From Corallococcus sp. EGB (GTDB taxonomy: Bacteria; Myxococcota; Myxococcia; Myxococcales; Myxococcaceae): a stretch of DNA of 64,000 bases. The stretch's first letter is position 1, and each line of letters begins with the position of its first letter. Below the pieces are notes generated by a model that had not been told where the DNA came from, did no database searches, and saw nothing but the letters and a program-made list of their open reading frames with translations. This document shows, piece by piece, positions 27,844-36,264 of this stretch. A program made the position numbers and the translations under genes. The stretch lies in assembly GCF_019968905.1 (NCBI RefSeq), contig NZ_CP079946.1, positions 6,545,356 through 6,609,355 of the forward strand. The letters are read 5' to 3'.

Positions 27844-27911
27844 ACCCTTTTCGCGCGCCGCGCGTTCAAAGGGACATTCCCGGCCCTTGGGGCCGTTCCC
27901 GGGGTGTCCCG
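27841..27911 (+). promoter_or_regulatory. Shared box plus start-abutting hairpin upstream of the membrane/coiled-coil gene
   Basis: Box TAGACCCTTTTCGCGC (27841-27856) differs from that at 24055 by one inserted C and lies 55 bases before its ATG (52 bases in the other case). It is followed by GGGACA (27871-27876) pairing with TGTCCC (27905-27910), with inner stem CGGCCC/GGGCCG (27881-27886 and 27890-27895). The Shine-Dalgarno-like GGGG (27901-27904) lies next to the right arm. The box begins on the stop codon of ybaK. Confidence 0.55.
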
Positions 27912-29144
27912 ATGAATGCCGCCGTGTTGCAATTCCATCACCGCGAAGCCTTCGAGCACACCGTCACGCGCGCGCTGGCGGCAGGCGCCGGGGCAGGGCT
28001 CGTGCAGTGGCTCGGCCTGCGCGCGGGCATGCCGGTGCCGCTGACGTGGCTGGTGCCCGCCGCGGTGGTGCTGGCCTGCGCGCGCGGCGACCGGTGGGAC
28101 CGGGGCCTCTTGAGCGGCCTGGGGTTGGTGCTCGTCGCGCTGCCTTACGGGTTGGGCCTGTCGCCCGCGTGGACGGTGGCCACCAGCGGCGCGGCCGCCG
28201 GTGCGCTGCTGGTGCGCGCGCGCCTCAACGACCTGGGCGAGGAGGGACAGGTCGCGGAGGCCCGCCCCACCCTCGTGCACTACGGCCTGGGCGCCGTGCT
28301 GGGCGCGGGGCTCACGCTCGCGGGCGGCGTGGTGGCGAACATCCTGTCCGCGCGGCTGGCGTCCGTGGCCACGCCCACGTTGTTGGCGGCGGCGGTGGTG
28401 GGCGGCATCGTGGGGCTCTTCGTGGGGCTGGGCGCCATCGCCGCGCACCTGGGCCTGACGGCCGACCCGGTGGAGGCGCGCGCGGAGGAGTTGCTCCCGC
28501 AGCTCACCGGTGACTTCCACACGCTGTCCGAGCGCGCGCTGTCGCTCTATCGCCAGTGCGGGCAGTCGCTGGCGAAGCTGCCCCGGGAGCCCGCGCGCGA
28601 GGAGCTGGCCCGGACGCTGGCGCGGATCACCCAGGGCGCGGTGGAGCTCGCGTCCGAGTGGGCCGGCGTGGAAGCACAGCTGGAGGAGCGCGCCGCGGCG
28701 GAGTTGCAGGCGGAGCGCGACAGCCTGGAGCGCAGTGCTCGCGCGAGCACCGACGTGGTGGCGCGCCGGCAGCTGGAGGCCGCGGCGGCGTCGTTGGCCG
28801 AGGAGGTGGAACGGCTGGGGGACATGCGGCAGCGGCGCGAGCGCATCCTCGCGAGGCTGCGTGCGGAGGTGGCGCTGCTGGAGCGTGCGCGCGTGGCGCT
28901 GCTGTCGCTGCGCAGCGGCCAGGCGCAGCTGAAGGCGGCCGAGCTGGCCTCGCTGGCCCGCCGGTTCCGTGCCCTCTCGACCGCCCAGGGAGAGGAAGGC
29001 CAGGCGATGGACGCGGTCGCGGCTCAGGTCACCCTGACCCAGGTGGCGCCGGTGGAAATCGCCCCGGTGGCCCCGGTGGGTGGCGCTCCGACGGCCTCCG
29101 GGGGCGCCAAACTGCCGGAAATCCAGCGGATTCAGGGGGAATAG
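27912..29144 (+). CDS. Polytopic membrane protein with C-terminal coiled coil
   Basis: 410 residues; not recognised. The first ~185 residues contain about six hydrophobic segments (for example LTWLVPAAVVLACA, LLSGLGLVLVALPYGLGL, YGLGAVLGAGLTLAGGVVANIL, LLAAAVVGGIVGLFVGLGAIAAHLGL). From about 190 to 360 the sequence is Ala/Leu/Glu/Arg-rich with heptad-like spacing, predicting a long coiled coil facing the cytoplasm. The last 40 residues are Pro/Val/Ala-rich. Possibly a scaffold or signalling adaptor; no enzymatic motif is visible. Its leader shares the box and hairpin of the VWA gene at 24122, so the two may be co-regulated. Confidence 0.72.
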   Translation: MNAAVLQFHHREAFEHTVTRALAAGAGAGLVQWLGLRAGMPVPLTWLVPAAVVLACARGDRWDRGLLSGLGLVLVALPYGLGLSPAWTVATSGAAAGALLVRARLNDLGEEGQVAEARPTLVHYGLGAVLGAGLTLAGGVVANILSARLASVATPTLLAAAVVGGIVGLFVGLGAIAAHLGLTADPVEARAEELLPQLTGDFHTLSERALSLYRQCGQSLAKLPREPAREELARTLARITQGAVELASEWAGVEAQLEERAAAELQAERDSLERSARASTDVVARRQLEAAAASLAEEVERLGDMRQRRERILARLRAEVALLERARVALLSLRSGQAQLKAAELASLARRFRALSTAQGEEGQAMDAVAAQVTLTQVAPVEIAPVAPVGGAPTASGGAKLPEIQRIQGE

Positions 29145-29146
29145 AA

Positions 29147-29164
29147 CCTGGGGAGGCCCCCAGG
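29147..29164 (+). terminator. Possible terminator hairpin after the membrane/coiled-coil gene
   Basis: CCTGGGG (29147-29153) pairs perfectly with CCCCAGG (29158-29164) around a 4-base loop, immediately after the stop codon. It lacks a U-tract, so termination may be factor-dependent or weak. Confidence 0.4.
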
Positions 29165-29283
29165 ACGCCCCCGCCCCGGGCCCGAGGCGGCCCCCGGGGG
29201 AAGCGTCCGTTTTCGATGTTGGCCCTGTCAGGTGGTCGGGGGGGACTGAAGCTTGCGCCAGAGCGCGGTACATTTCGGGGGTC

Positions 29284-31053
29284 ATGAGCCTGCCCTCCCC
29301 CAGCACGCCCGCACCACCACCGCCCTGGCTATGGAACGGTGACGAGCCGAGGGTCGCCACCGTCTTCCAGCCCATCGTCGATCTGCTCAGCGGCGAGGTC
29401 CTTGGCCATGAGGTGCTGTCGCGAGGCCTGGGCCCGGTGGAGTCCCCCAACGAGTTGTTCAACCGCGCGCGGGTGGAGGGCTTCACCTTCGAGTTGGAGC
29501 GCGCGTGCTGGACCGCGGCGGTGCGCCGCATCGCCACGCTGCCGGAGGCGCAGCGGCGCGGGCCCTTCTTCTTCAACGTCAGCCCTGACGTGCTGAGCGA
29601 CGAGCGCTTTGGCGGCGCGTCCACGCTGGAGCTGCTGCGTCAGCACGGCCTGAGCCCGCAGCAGCTGGTGCTGGAGATCACCGAGCGCAGCACGTTCGAG
29701 GACACGGAGCAGCTGCGCATGCTCGCGCGGCGGTACGCGGAGCAGGGCTTCGGCATCGCGCTGGACGACTTCGGCGCGGGGCACTCGGGGTTGGTGACGC
29801 TGGTGCACAGCGCGCCGGACTTCATCAAGCTGGACCAGGCGCTGGTGCGGGACATCCACCTGCACACGTACCGGCAGCACCTGGTGAAGTCGCTGGTGGC
29901 GTTCGCGCAGCGCGTGGACGCGATCCTCATCGCCGAGGGCGTGGAGACGTGGAACGAGCTGGCGGTGCTCTTGCGCCTGGGCATCCGGCACGCGCAGGGC
30001 TATCTGCTCGCGCGGCCCGTGAGCTCGCCGCAGCGGCCGGGCGCGGACTTCGCGGAGCGTTGCCGCGAGGCCATCCGTGCCCTGCACCACCGTGAGCACG
30101 AGGACGACGAGACGGTGGGCAGCATGATCATCCGTCCGCCGTGCGCGCCGGTGACGGCGCAGGCCGTGGAGCTCGACCGGCTCTTCCGCCGCACGCCGGG
30201 CGAGGACCACGTCGTGCTGCTGGACGGAGAGCAGCCGCGAGCGGTGGTGACGCGGCGGAGCTTCTACGCCCGGCTCGGGGGTGCCGCCGCCAGCACGGAG
30301 TCCGCGCTTCCGGAGGGTCCGCGCGAGGCCCCGATGGTGGTGGAGGACGCGACGGCCATCACGGCGCTGGCGCGCATGGCGATGCGCCGTCCGCCCGAGT
30401 CCGTCTACGACCCGGTGGTGGTGACGGACGCGCAGGGCCACTTCCTGGGCACGGTGACGATGAAGCAGCTCATCGCGCGGGCCTCGGACCTGGAGCAGCA
30501 CGCGGCGACGGGCGCGCATCCGCTCACGGACCTGCCGGGAAGCCGGATGATCGAACGGTGGATCCGCGCCGCGCTCCAGGGCCGCGCGTTCACCATCATC
30601 TACGCGGACCTGGATCACTTCGAGGCGTACAACGACCGCTACGGGTTCCTCCAGGGTGACCGGGTGATCCGCCACACGGCGAGCATCCTGTCGGAGTGCC
30701 TGCACCTGCTGCCGGAGGGCTCGAACCTGGGCCACGTGGGCGGAGACGACTTCGTGCTCGTGTGTCCGGACGCGGTGGCGCCGGACGTGCTGCGCACGCT
30801 CTGCCAGCGCTTCGACGCGGAGAAGGTGCCGCTCTACGGTCCGGAGGACTTGCGGCGCGGCGGTGCCATGGCGGCGGGAGACAGGGTGCCGGTGACGCTC
30901 AGCCTCGCCGCGGTGGACCACCACGGCCTGTCCGCCCAGCCCCACCCCGCCGAGCTGTCCTCCGTCGCCGCGTCCCTGCGCAAGCGCGTGAAGGCCGTCT
31001 CCGCGCAGACGCAGACCAGCACGTTCCTGTTCCAGCCTGGCGCGGTGAAGTAG
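29284..31053 (+). CDS. Cyclic-di-GMP protein with EAL, CBS and GGDEF domains
   Basis: 589 residues. EAL domain about 25-255: EVLSR (Glu43, an EVL variant of EAL), FFFNVSP, LEITE, LDDFGAGHS, FIKLDQ, AEGVE and QGYLLARPV, so all metal and catalytic residues appear present and phosphodiesterase activity is likely. A CBS pair occupies about 290-410. A GGDEF domain follows: LTDLPGSRMIERWI, YADLDHFEAYNDRYGFLQGD and a GGDDF signature in place of GG(D/E)EF, with no RxxD inhibitory site upstream. Whether it makes c-di-GMP or binds GTP to regulate the EAL domain is open. Domain order EAL first, GGDEF last, is the reverse of the common one. The upstream Shine-Dalgarno is weak. Confidence 0.88.
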   Translation: MSLPSPSTPAPPPPWLWNGDEPRVATVFQPIVDLLSGEVLGHEVLSRGLGPVESPNELFNRARVEGFTFELERACWTAAVRRIATLPEAQRRGPFFFNVSPDVLSDERFGGASTLELLRQHGLSPQQLVLEITERSTFEDTEQLRMLARRYAEQGFGIALDDFGAGHSGLVTLVHSAPDFIKLDQALVRDIHLHTYRQHLVKSLVAFAQRVDAILIAEGVETWNELAVLLRLGIRHAQGYLLARPVSSPQRPGADFAERCREAIRALHHREHEDDETVGSMIIRPPCAPVTAQAVELDRLFRRTPGEDHVVLLDGEQPRAVVTRRSFYARLGGAAASTESALPEGPREAPMVVEDATAITALARMAMRRPPESVYDPVVVTDAQGHFLGTVTMKQLIARASDLEQHAATGAHPLTDLPGSRMIERWIRAALQGRAFTIIYADLDHFEAYNDRYGFLQGDRVIRHTASILSECLHLLPEGSNLGHVGGDDFVLVCPDAVAPDVLRTLCQRFDAEKVPLYGPEDLRRGGAMAAGDRVPVTLSLAAVDHHGLSAQPHPAELSSVAASLRKRVKAVSAQTQTSTFLFQPGAVK

Positions 31054-31087
31054 CCGGAGCGCGCCTCACGTCCCGGTGAAGCGCGCC

Positions 31088-32749
31088 CTACTCCCAGGCG
31101 AGGTGCAGCCGTCCGTCCTTGTAGAGGCGGTCCGTGGCCTCCAGCCCCGTGGAGCCGTTCTCCACGGCACGGTGCACGTTCGCGGGCGGTGACGGCAGCG
31201 TGTCCCGTCCCAGCGCGAACGCCTGCTCCCGGACCAGCGCCTGGTAGGCCTTGTCGAGTTGGAGCGCACGCTCCCGCGAGGGTGTCACCAGCCAGGCCAG
31301 GTCGCGGTCCCCACCGGGTGCCGCGCGCCGCACCGCGGGCAGGTCCAGCACGCCTCCTGGGAAGAAGCGATGGAGCAGCTCCTGGTTCGCGCGGAACTCA
31401 TCGCCGCCCTGCACGCGCTCGAAGTACGTCGCCGTCTCCGGCGCGGTGTGCCCTGCCTGCGGCACGTCTGGCAGTCCTCGCAGGTCCTGCGGCCTCCAGC
31501 CCTCGCGCCCCGGCACCTTGCGCGGGAACGCGAAGGTCTGGTCCACCGTCACGCCCAGGTTCGTGTGGCAGCCCATGCAGTAGACGTGCTCCTCCAACGT
31601 CTGGAGGCGCAGCCGTCCCCTGGCGTCCTCGATGAAGCCCTGGAGGCGCCAGCCGAACTCGTTGATCAACCCCAGCTCCGGCGTACCCGGAAACGCGGGC
31701 AGCCGGCCCCGCGCCTTCTTCTCCTGCTCCTCCGCGTAGAAGCTCCGCACCCGGTCGTCCGCCGGCTCCTCGTCCTTGCGCGAATAGCGCAGCTCCTTCA
31801 TCCGCGTGGACAGCAGCGAGGGCGCGTCCGGATCCACGTACCGCACCGTGTGCAGGAACTCCGTGCCCTTCGGGTACGTGTAGCGCCGCACCCGCACGTC
31901 CGCCGCGCTCCCCGCGTAGTGCGCGGGCAGGCCGTTCACGCGCTCCACGCTCGCGGACAGGACCCCGTCACCGTCCAGGTCCATGCCGCCCACGCGCTCG
32001 TCCACCGGTTCGACCCGGCGGCTCGCGCGCTTCACGTCCAGGAGGCCCGGATCCACCGTCATCGCGGCCTCCAGCACCGCGAGGTTGATGCGATACACCT
32101 CGCGCGACGGCTGTCCGCTCGCGTCCTTCCGGAAGGCCTCCGGGAGCCGGATGTAGACGTCGTCCGTGCTGCCGTTGGTGGGCCAGAACGTGCCCAGGAA
32201 CGGCTTGTAGCGCACGGCCCGCCAGCCACTGCCGTCCCGCGCGAAGCCCTCCGCGTCGAAGCCCCGCGTCAGGTCCAGGTCCGGCACCCAGCCCTTGTAG
32301 CCGCCCGCTCGCCCCAGGAGCGCGGCGCGCAGCGGCGTGTAGTTGTCCTCACGGATGTACTCGAGCGCCTCGTCATCGGAGATGGACGCCATCTCGCGCG
32401 TCCGGTCCGTGAAGAGGTTCGTCCAGTGGTTCGTCAGGCCCACGTCGCTGAAGGCGTACTCCGCCTGGAGCGAGTCGTCGGCCATCACGTTGTTGCCCAC
32501 GCCGCCCGTGTGACAGGTCCAGCATGGGTTCGAGACCCCGGCCGTCTTCGTGTAGCACATGGACGGGACCGGGGCTTCGCGGTTGGCCACGCGGCTGCCC
32601 GCCGCGAGGGCCTGCTCCAGCGGATCGAACGGCGGCGCCACCGCGGCGGGCGCGCGCAACCGCCACACGCCCGCCGCCGCGGCGAAGGCCCCCAACGTCA
32701 GGACGATGAAGACGGGGCCTCGCACCCCATCGAGCACGGATGAACGCAT
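31088..32749 (-). CDS. Membrane-anchored protein with two CxxCH haem-binding motifs
   Basis: 553 residues from the ATG at 32749 (a TTG six bases upstream is possible). An N-terminal anchor (GPVFIVLTLGAFAAAAGVWRL) is followed by CWTCH near residue 78 and CMGCH near residue 395, both c-type haem attachment sites. The region between carries DLDGDGVLSA, a calcium-loop-like stretch. Overall it resembles uncharacterised cytochrome-like proteins encoded beside PhoX-type phosphatases. It begins 36 bases after the PhoX-like gene ends, so the two are likely one operon. Redox partner and substrate unknown. Confidence 0.72.
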   Translation of the reverse strand: MRSSVLDGVRGPVFIVLTLGAFAAAAGVWRLRAPAAVAPPFDPLEQALAAGSRVANREAPVPSMCYTKTAGVSNPCWTCHTGGVGNNVMADDSLQAEYAFSDVGLTNHWTNLFTDRTREMASISDDEALEYIREDNYTPLRAALLGRAGGYKGWVPDLDLTRGFDAEGFARDGSGWRAVRYKPFLGTFWPTNGSTDDVYIRLPEAFRKDASGQPSREVYRINLAVLEAAMTVDPGLLDVKRASRRVEPVDERVGGMDLDGDGVLSASVERVNGLPAHYAGSAADVRVRRYTYPKGTEFLHTVRYVDPDAPSLLSTRMKELRYSRKDEEPADDRVRSFYAEEQEKKARGRLPAFPGTPELGLINEFGWRLQGFIEDARGRLRLQTLEEHVYCMGCHTNLGVTVDQTFAFPRKVPGREGWRPQDLRGLPDVPQAGHTAPETATYFERVQGGDEFRANQELLHRFFPGGVLDLPAVRRAAPGGDRDLAWLVTPSRERALQLDKAYQALVREQAFALGRDTLPSPPANVHRAVENGSTGLEATDRLYKDGRLHLAWE

Positions 32750-32785
32750 GCACAAGGCTCCGTCTTCGGGGACCGTCGGAACGGA

Positions 32786-35122
32786 CTACGGCCAGACGCT
32801 GAAGTTGTCCTCGCCCGGGTGCTGGACGCTGACGAACAGGCTGGTCATGTCCGCGTTGAACGCAGGGCCCGTGGCCTCCGCGTCGCTCGGCATGGACAGC
32901 ACGCGGAAGGCCTTGCGGAAGTACGGGCTGCCGCGGTGCGCGGGCGCCTGGTCCAGGTAGAAGATGCCGTCCGCGACCTTGTTGACGCCGAAGTTGCCGT
33001 CCGTGCCGAACCACACGCCGCCCTCGCGGTCGATGACCAGGTTGTCCGGCTTGGCCGCCGCGAACTCCGGCGCCGCGCTGGTGGCCGCCGCCTCGCCCTT
33101 CCACACGCGGAAGAAGTCGAAGGTGCGCGAGCCCGCGGGCGCCGCCGGATCCGCCTCACGGATGGCGAAGATGGAGCCCACCTTGTCCACCGCGCGGTTG
33201 TCCTGCGCGCCGCGCTCCTTCTTCACCCACGCGCCGTCCTTCAGCTCGGCGGTGGCCACCCGGCCCTGCTGATCCAACGCCGTGGGGTCGCCGTGCTCGG
33301 TGAAGGCCACGTAGAGCAGCGGCGTGCCGCTGGGGTCCTTCGGGTTCCACTCCGTGTCCTCGGGGCGGTTGAGCTCCATCACGCCCACCTTGTTCGCGGC
33401 CGTCCACAAGAGCTTGCGCACCTGGTCGTCGTTGGTGAAGCCGCCCATCGCGTTGTGGTTCACGTCGCGCAGCGCCGCGCCCACCTGGAGCGTCGGCTTC
33501 CCGAAGGCCTCGCCGTTCGGAGCCAGGTCCGTGCTGTCCAGGCCCAGTTGGATCCACCGGCCGTGGCCCGGCGCCGCGTCCGTGGGCACCACCCCGCCCA
33601 CCAGCGTGTCGCCCGTCGCGTTGTCCAGGCCCGCGAAGTGCGCCGCGTAGAGCGTGCCCGCGTCCAGCAGCGCGCGCACCTGCGCCTTGGTCATCCCGGG
33701 CGTATACCTGCCCTGCGACACGAACTTGAAGATGCGCCCGCCGCGCCGGTCATCGCCGCCGTAGATGACGATGGGCTGGTTCGCGAGCAGCTTCCAGTTC
33801 GCGTCCACCACGAACGTGGCGTTCTCCCAGTGCGCGCGGCCCATCACGCCCAGCTTGCGGTGGCCCGCGCCCGGCTTCTCCGCGTCCTTGCCGTACCAGA
33901 GCTCCGGCGGCTGGCCCGGATCCACCTCCGTCAGGTAGCCGTAGCCGTCCTTCCGGTGCGCGGAGTTGCGGTCCCCGCTGATCATGTCGCCGTCCGCCGG
34001 GGCCGAGAAATCGGGCGCGAGCGGAGCGCCCGGCGCGAAGCCCGGGGCCGCCGGAATCCAGTCGTTCTTCCCCGTCCACAGCGCGGCCTCCGGATCGCCA
34101 TAGACGCCCTGGACGTTCTCCTCGCCGACGATGACCGTGCCCCACGGCGTCTGGCCACCGGAGCAGTTGGAGTGCGTGCCGGGCACCACGCCCGCCGCGA
34201 GCGCCTCGCCGGAGTCGTCATGCTCCTCGCCGGAGAGCGTCACGCCCACCACCTTCGCCAGGGTGGCGCTGGAGGCGTCGTAGCGCACGTTGGCCGCGCT
34301 GCGGTCCACCGCCCAGCCGCCCGTCGCGGGGTCCTGCACCACGCGCATCCAGGTGCCGCCCACCTGCTTCTTCCACTCGCGGTTGTAGGAGGCGAGCGCG
34401 TCCGCCTGCCACGACGTGCCGTCCGCCACCGTGTTGGAGAGCGTGCCCGTGTTGCGCAGGAAGCGCGCGAAGTCCAGGTGCTGGCCAATGGGCGCCGTGT
34501 TCGCGCGCGGCTTCGTGCCGGAGATGTACTCGTGGTTGATCCACATCCAGCCGGCCGAGGCCTGCCCGTGGTACTGCGGCGCGCTGCCGTCCTGCGACCA
34601 GCCGTCACCGAAGAAGGCGATGTAGTCCACGTTCGCGCCGAAGCGCGCCGCGCCCTTGGTATAGGCCAGCGGATCCATCCACTTGATGACCGTGGTCGGA
34701 TACAGGCCCGGCACCGAGCGCACCGTGTCCGTGGAGGCGGGCGACAGCGGGAACACCAGCGGCGAGGGCAGCTTCCCCGTGACGACCTGCTCCACGCGCG
34801 CCTTCACGTACTCCGGAACGTTGGTCGCGCCCGTGCCCAGGTCGCCCCGGAACGTCACCGCGATGACGGACGACAGCGGCGTGCCGGGCTCCACCCCCGG
34901 AGCGCGCGCCGTGGCGCCCGGCCCCGGCAGTCCCTGGGTGCCCGGGCCCGGAGCTCCGGGCTCACCCGCCGGCCCCTGCGCTCCGTCCTGGCCATTCTGG
35001 CCGTCCTGCCCCTTGGGCCCCTCCGCCCCCGCGGGACCTGAATCTCCCTCGCAACCCACCCACGTCGCGGTGCCAAGCAGGAGCATCGCGCCGGTGGCGC
35101 GGCTCAACAGACGAGAAGCCAT
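32786..35122 (-). CDS. PhoX-family (DUF839) lipoprotein with collagen-like linker
   Basis: 778 residues. Lipoprotein-type signal (LLLGTATWVGC, cysteine at residue 24). Residues about 25-70 are a collagen-like Gly-X-Y run (GPAGAEGPKGQDGQ and following triplets). The rest matches the PhoX/DUF839 beta-propeller family: WINHEYISG, NCSGGQTPWGTVIVGEEN, GYLTEVDP, KLGVMGRAHWENATF and VIYGGDDRRGGRIFKFVS. PhoX enzymes are calcium/iron alkaline phosphatases, with metal ligands in such NHE, CSGG..TPWGT and GEE segments, so phosphatase activity is plausible. PhoX is normally a Tat substrate; here a lipoprotein signal without a twin-arginine is seen. Linked to the two-CxxCH protein downstream. Confidence 0.82.
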   Translation of the reverse strand: MASRLLSRATGAMLLLGTATWVGCEGDSGPAGAEGPKGQDGQNGQDGAQGPAGEPGAPGPGTQGLPGPGATARAPGVEPGTPLSSVIAVTFRGDLGTGATNVPEYVKARVEQVVTGKLPSPLVFPLSPASTDTVRSVPGLYPTTVIKWMDPLAYTKGAARFGANVDYIAFFGDGWSQDGSAPQYHGQASAGWMWINHEYISGTKPRANTAPIGQHLDFARFLRNTGTLSNTVADGTSWQADALASYNREWKKQVGGTWMRVVQDPATGGWAVDRSAANVRYDASSATLAKVVGVTLSGEEHDDSGEALAAGVVPGTHSNCSGGQTPWGTVIVGEENVQGVYGDPEAALWTGKNDWIPAAPGFAPGAPLAPDFSAPADGDMISGDRNSAHRKDGYGYLTEVDPGQPPELWYGKDAEKPGAGHRKLGVMGRAHWENATFVVDANWKLLANQPIVIYGGDDRRGGRIFKFVSQGRYTPGMTKAQVRALLDAGTLYAAHFAGLDNATGDTLVGGVVPTDAAPGHGRWIQLGLDSTDLAPNGEAFGKPTLQVGAALRDVNHNAMGGFTNDDQVRKLLWTAANKVGVMELNRPEDTEWNPKDPSGTPLLYVAFTEHGDPTALDQQGRVATAELKDGAWVKKERGAQDNRAVDKVGSIFAIREADPAAPAGSRTFDFFRVWKGEAAATSAAPEFAAAKPDNLVIDREGGVWFGTDGNFGVNKVADGIFYLDQAPAHRGSPYFRKAFRVLSMPSDAEATGPAFNADMTSLFVSVQHPGEDNFSVWP

Positions 35123-35261
35123 GCGTACATCCTCCAGGAGCTGGCGCGCGCCCCGAACCGGGTGTCGGAGCGTTCACGCGCGGCGCGCATCCTGCGGAGG
35201 TGGCATGGCGTTGCCTTGAGCAGCGCGTCACTTCTTCATCACGGGCGGCCCCGGCGCGCGA

Positions 35262-35287
35262 CAAACATGCGTCACCGGCCGCCGGTG
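35262..35287 (-). terminator. Probable terminator after the DUF192 gene
   Basis: CACCGGC (35273-35279) and GCCGGTG (35281-35287) form a 7-bp inverted repeat with one central base. On the minus strand it follows the DUF192 stop at 35290 and is itself followed by ACGCATGTTTGTCG, a short U-rich stretch. The rest of the 167-base gap before the PhoX gene shows nothing recognisable; a Pho-box-like repeat was looked for and not found. Confidence 0.45.
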
Positions 35288-35289
35288 TG

Positions 35290-35837
<548 letters not shown>

Positions 35838-35841
<4 letters not shown>

Positions 35842-36239
35842 GGGTGCTGGGGATGCAGGGGCTTGTTGAGCAGCTTCTCGGTCAGCTCGGAGCCCAGGCT
35901 GTCGGACATGAGCCGCTCCACCAGTGTCTCGAAGTCCACGCGCTGGGACTCGCTGCTGTAGATGAAGCGGATGCCCATGCCGGGCTCCTCCGCGTCCGCC
36001 TTGGACCACACCACTTCGCCCAACAGCTCGAAGGGTGCCTCGCGGTGCGGCACCGTCAGCTTGAAGAGGAAGCGCGTGCCGATGGGCAGCGGCTTCTTCG
36101 TCTTGATGAACGTGCCGCCCTTGCTGATGTTCTTCGTGTAGTCGGCGAAGAACGAATTGAGCTTCTTGTAGTCGACCTTCAGCTCGATGGGCGCACGACC
36201 GTGGGTGCGCAGTTCGGATCCGCTCTTCTGTTCGGACAT
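35838..36239 (-). CDS. PilZ-domain protein (myxobacterial type)
   Basis: 133 residues. A single PilZ-like domain of the myxobacterial paralogous group: RAPIELKVDYKKLNSFFADYTKNISKGGTFIKT, then PLPIGTRFLFKLTVPH..PFELLGEVVWSKAD and GMGIRFI. The RxxxR and DxSxxG c-di-GMP contacts of canonical PilZ are degenerate here: the second is N-I-S-K-G-G, and the first is reduced to a single arginine. Binding of c-di-GMP is therefore uncertain. Divergent from the gluzincin gene, with only 25 bases between start codons. Confidence 0.85.
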
Positions 36240-36264
36240 GCGGCCGGGGAGTATAGGGGACGCC

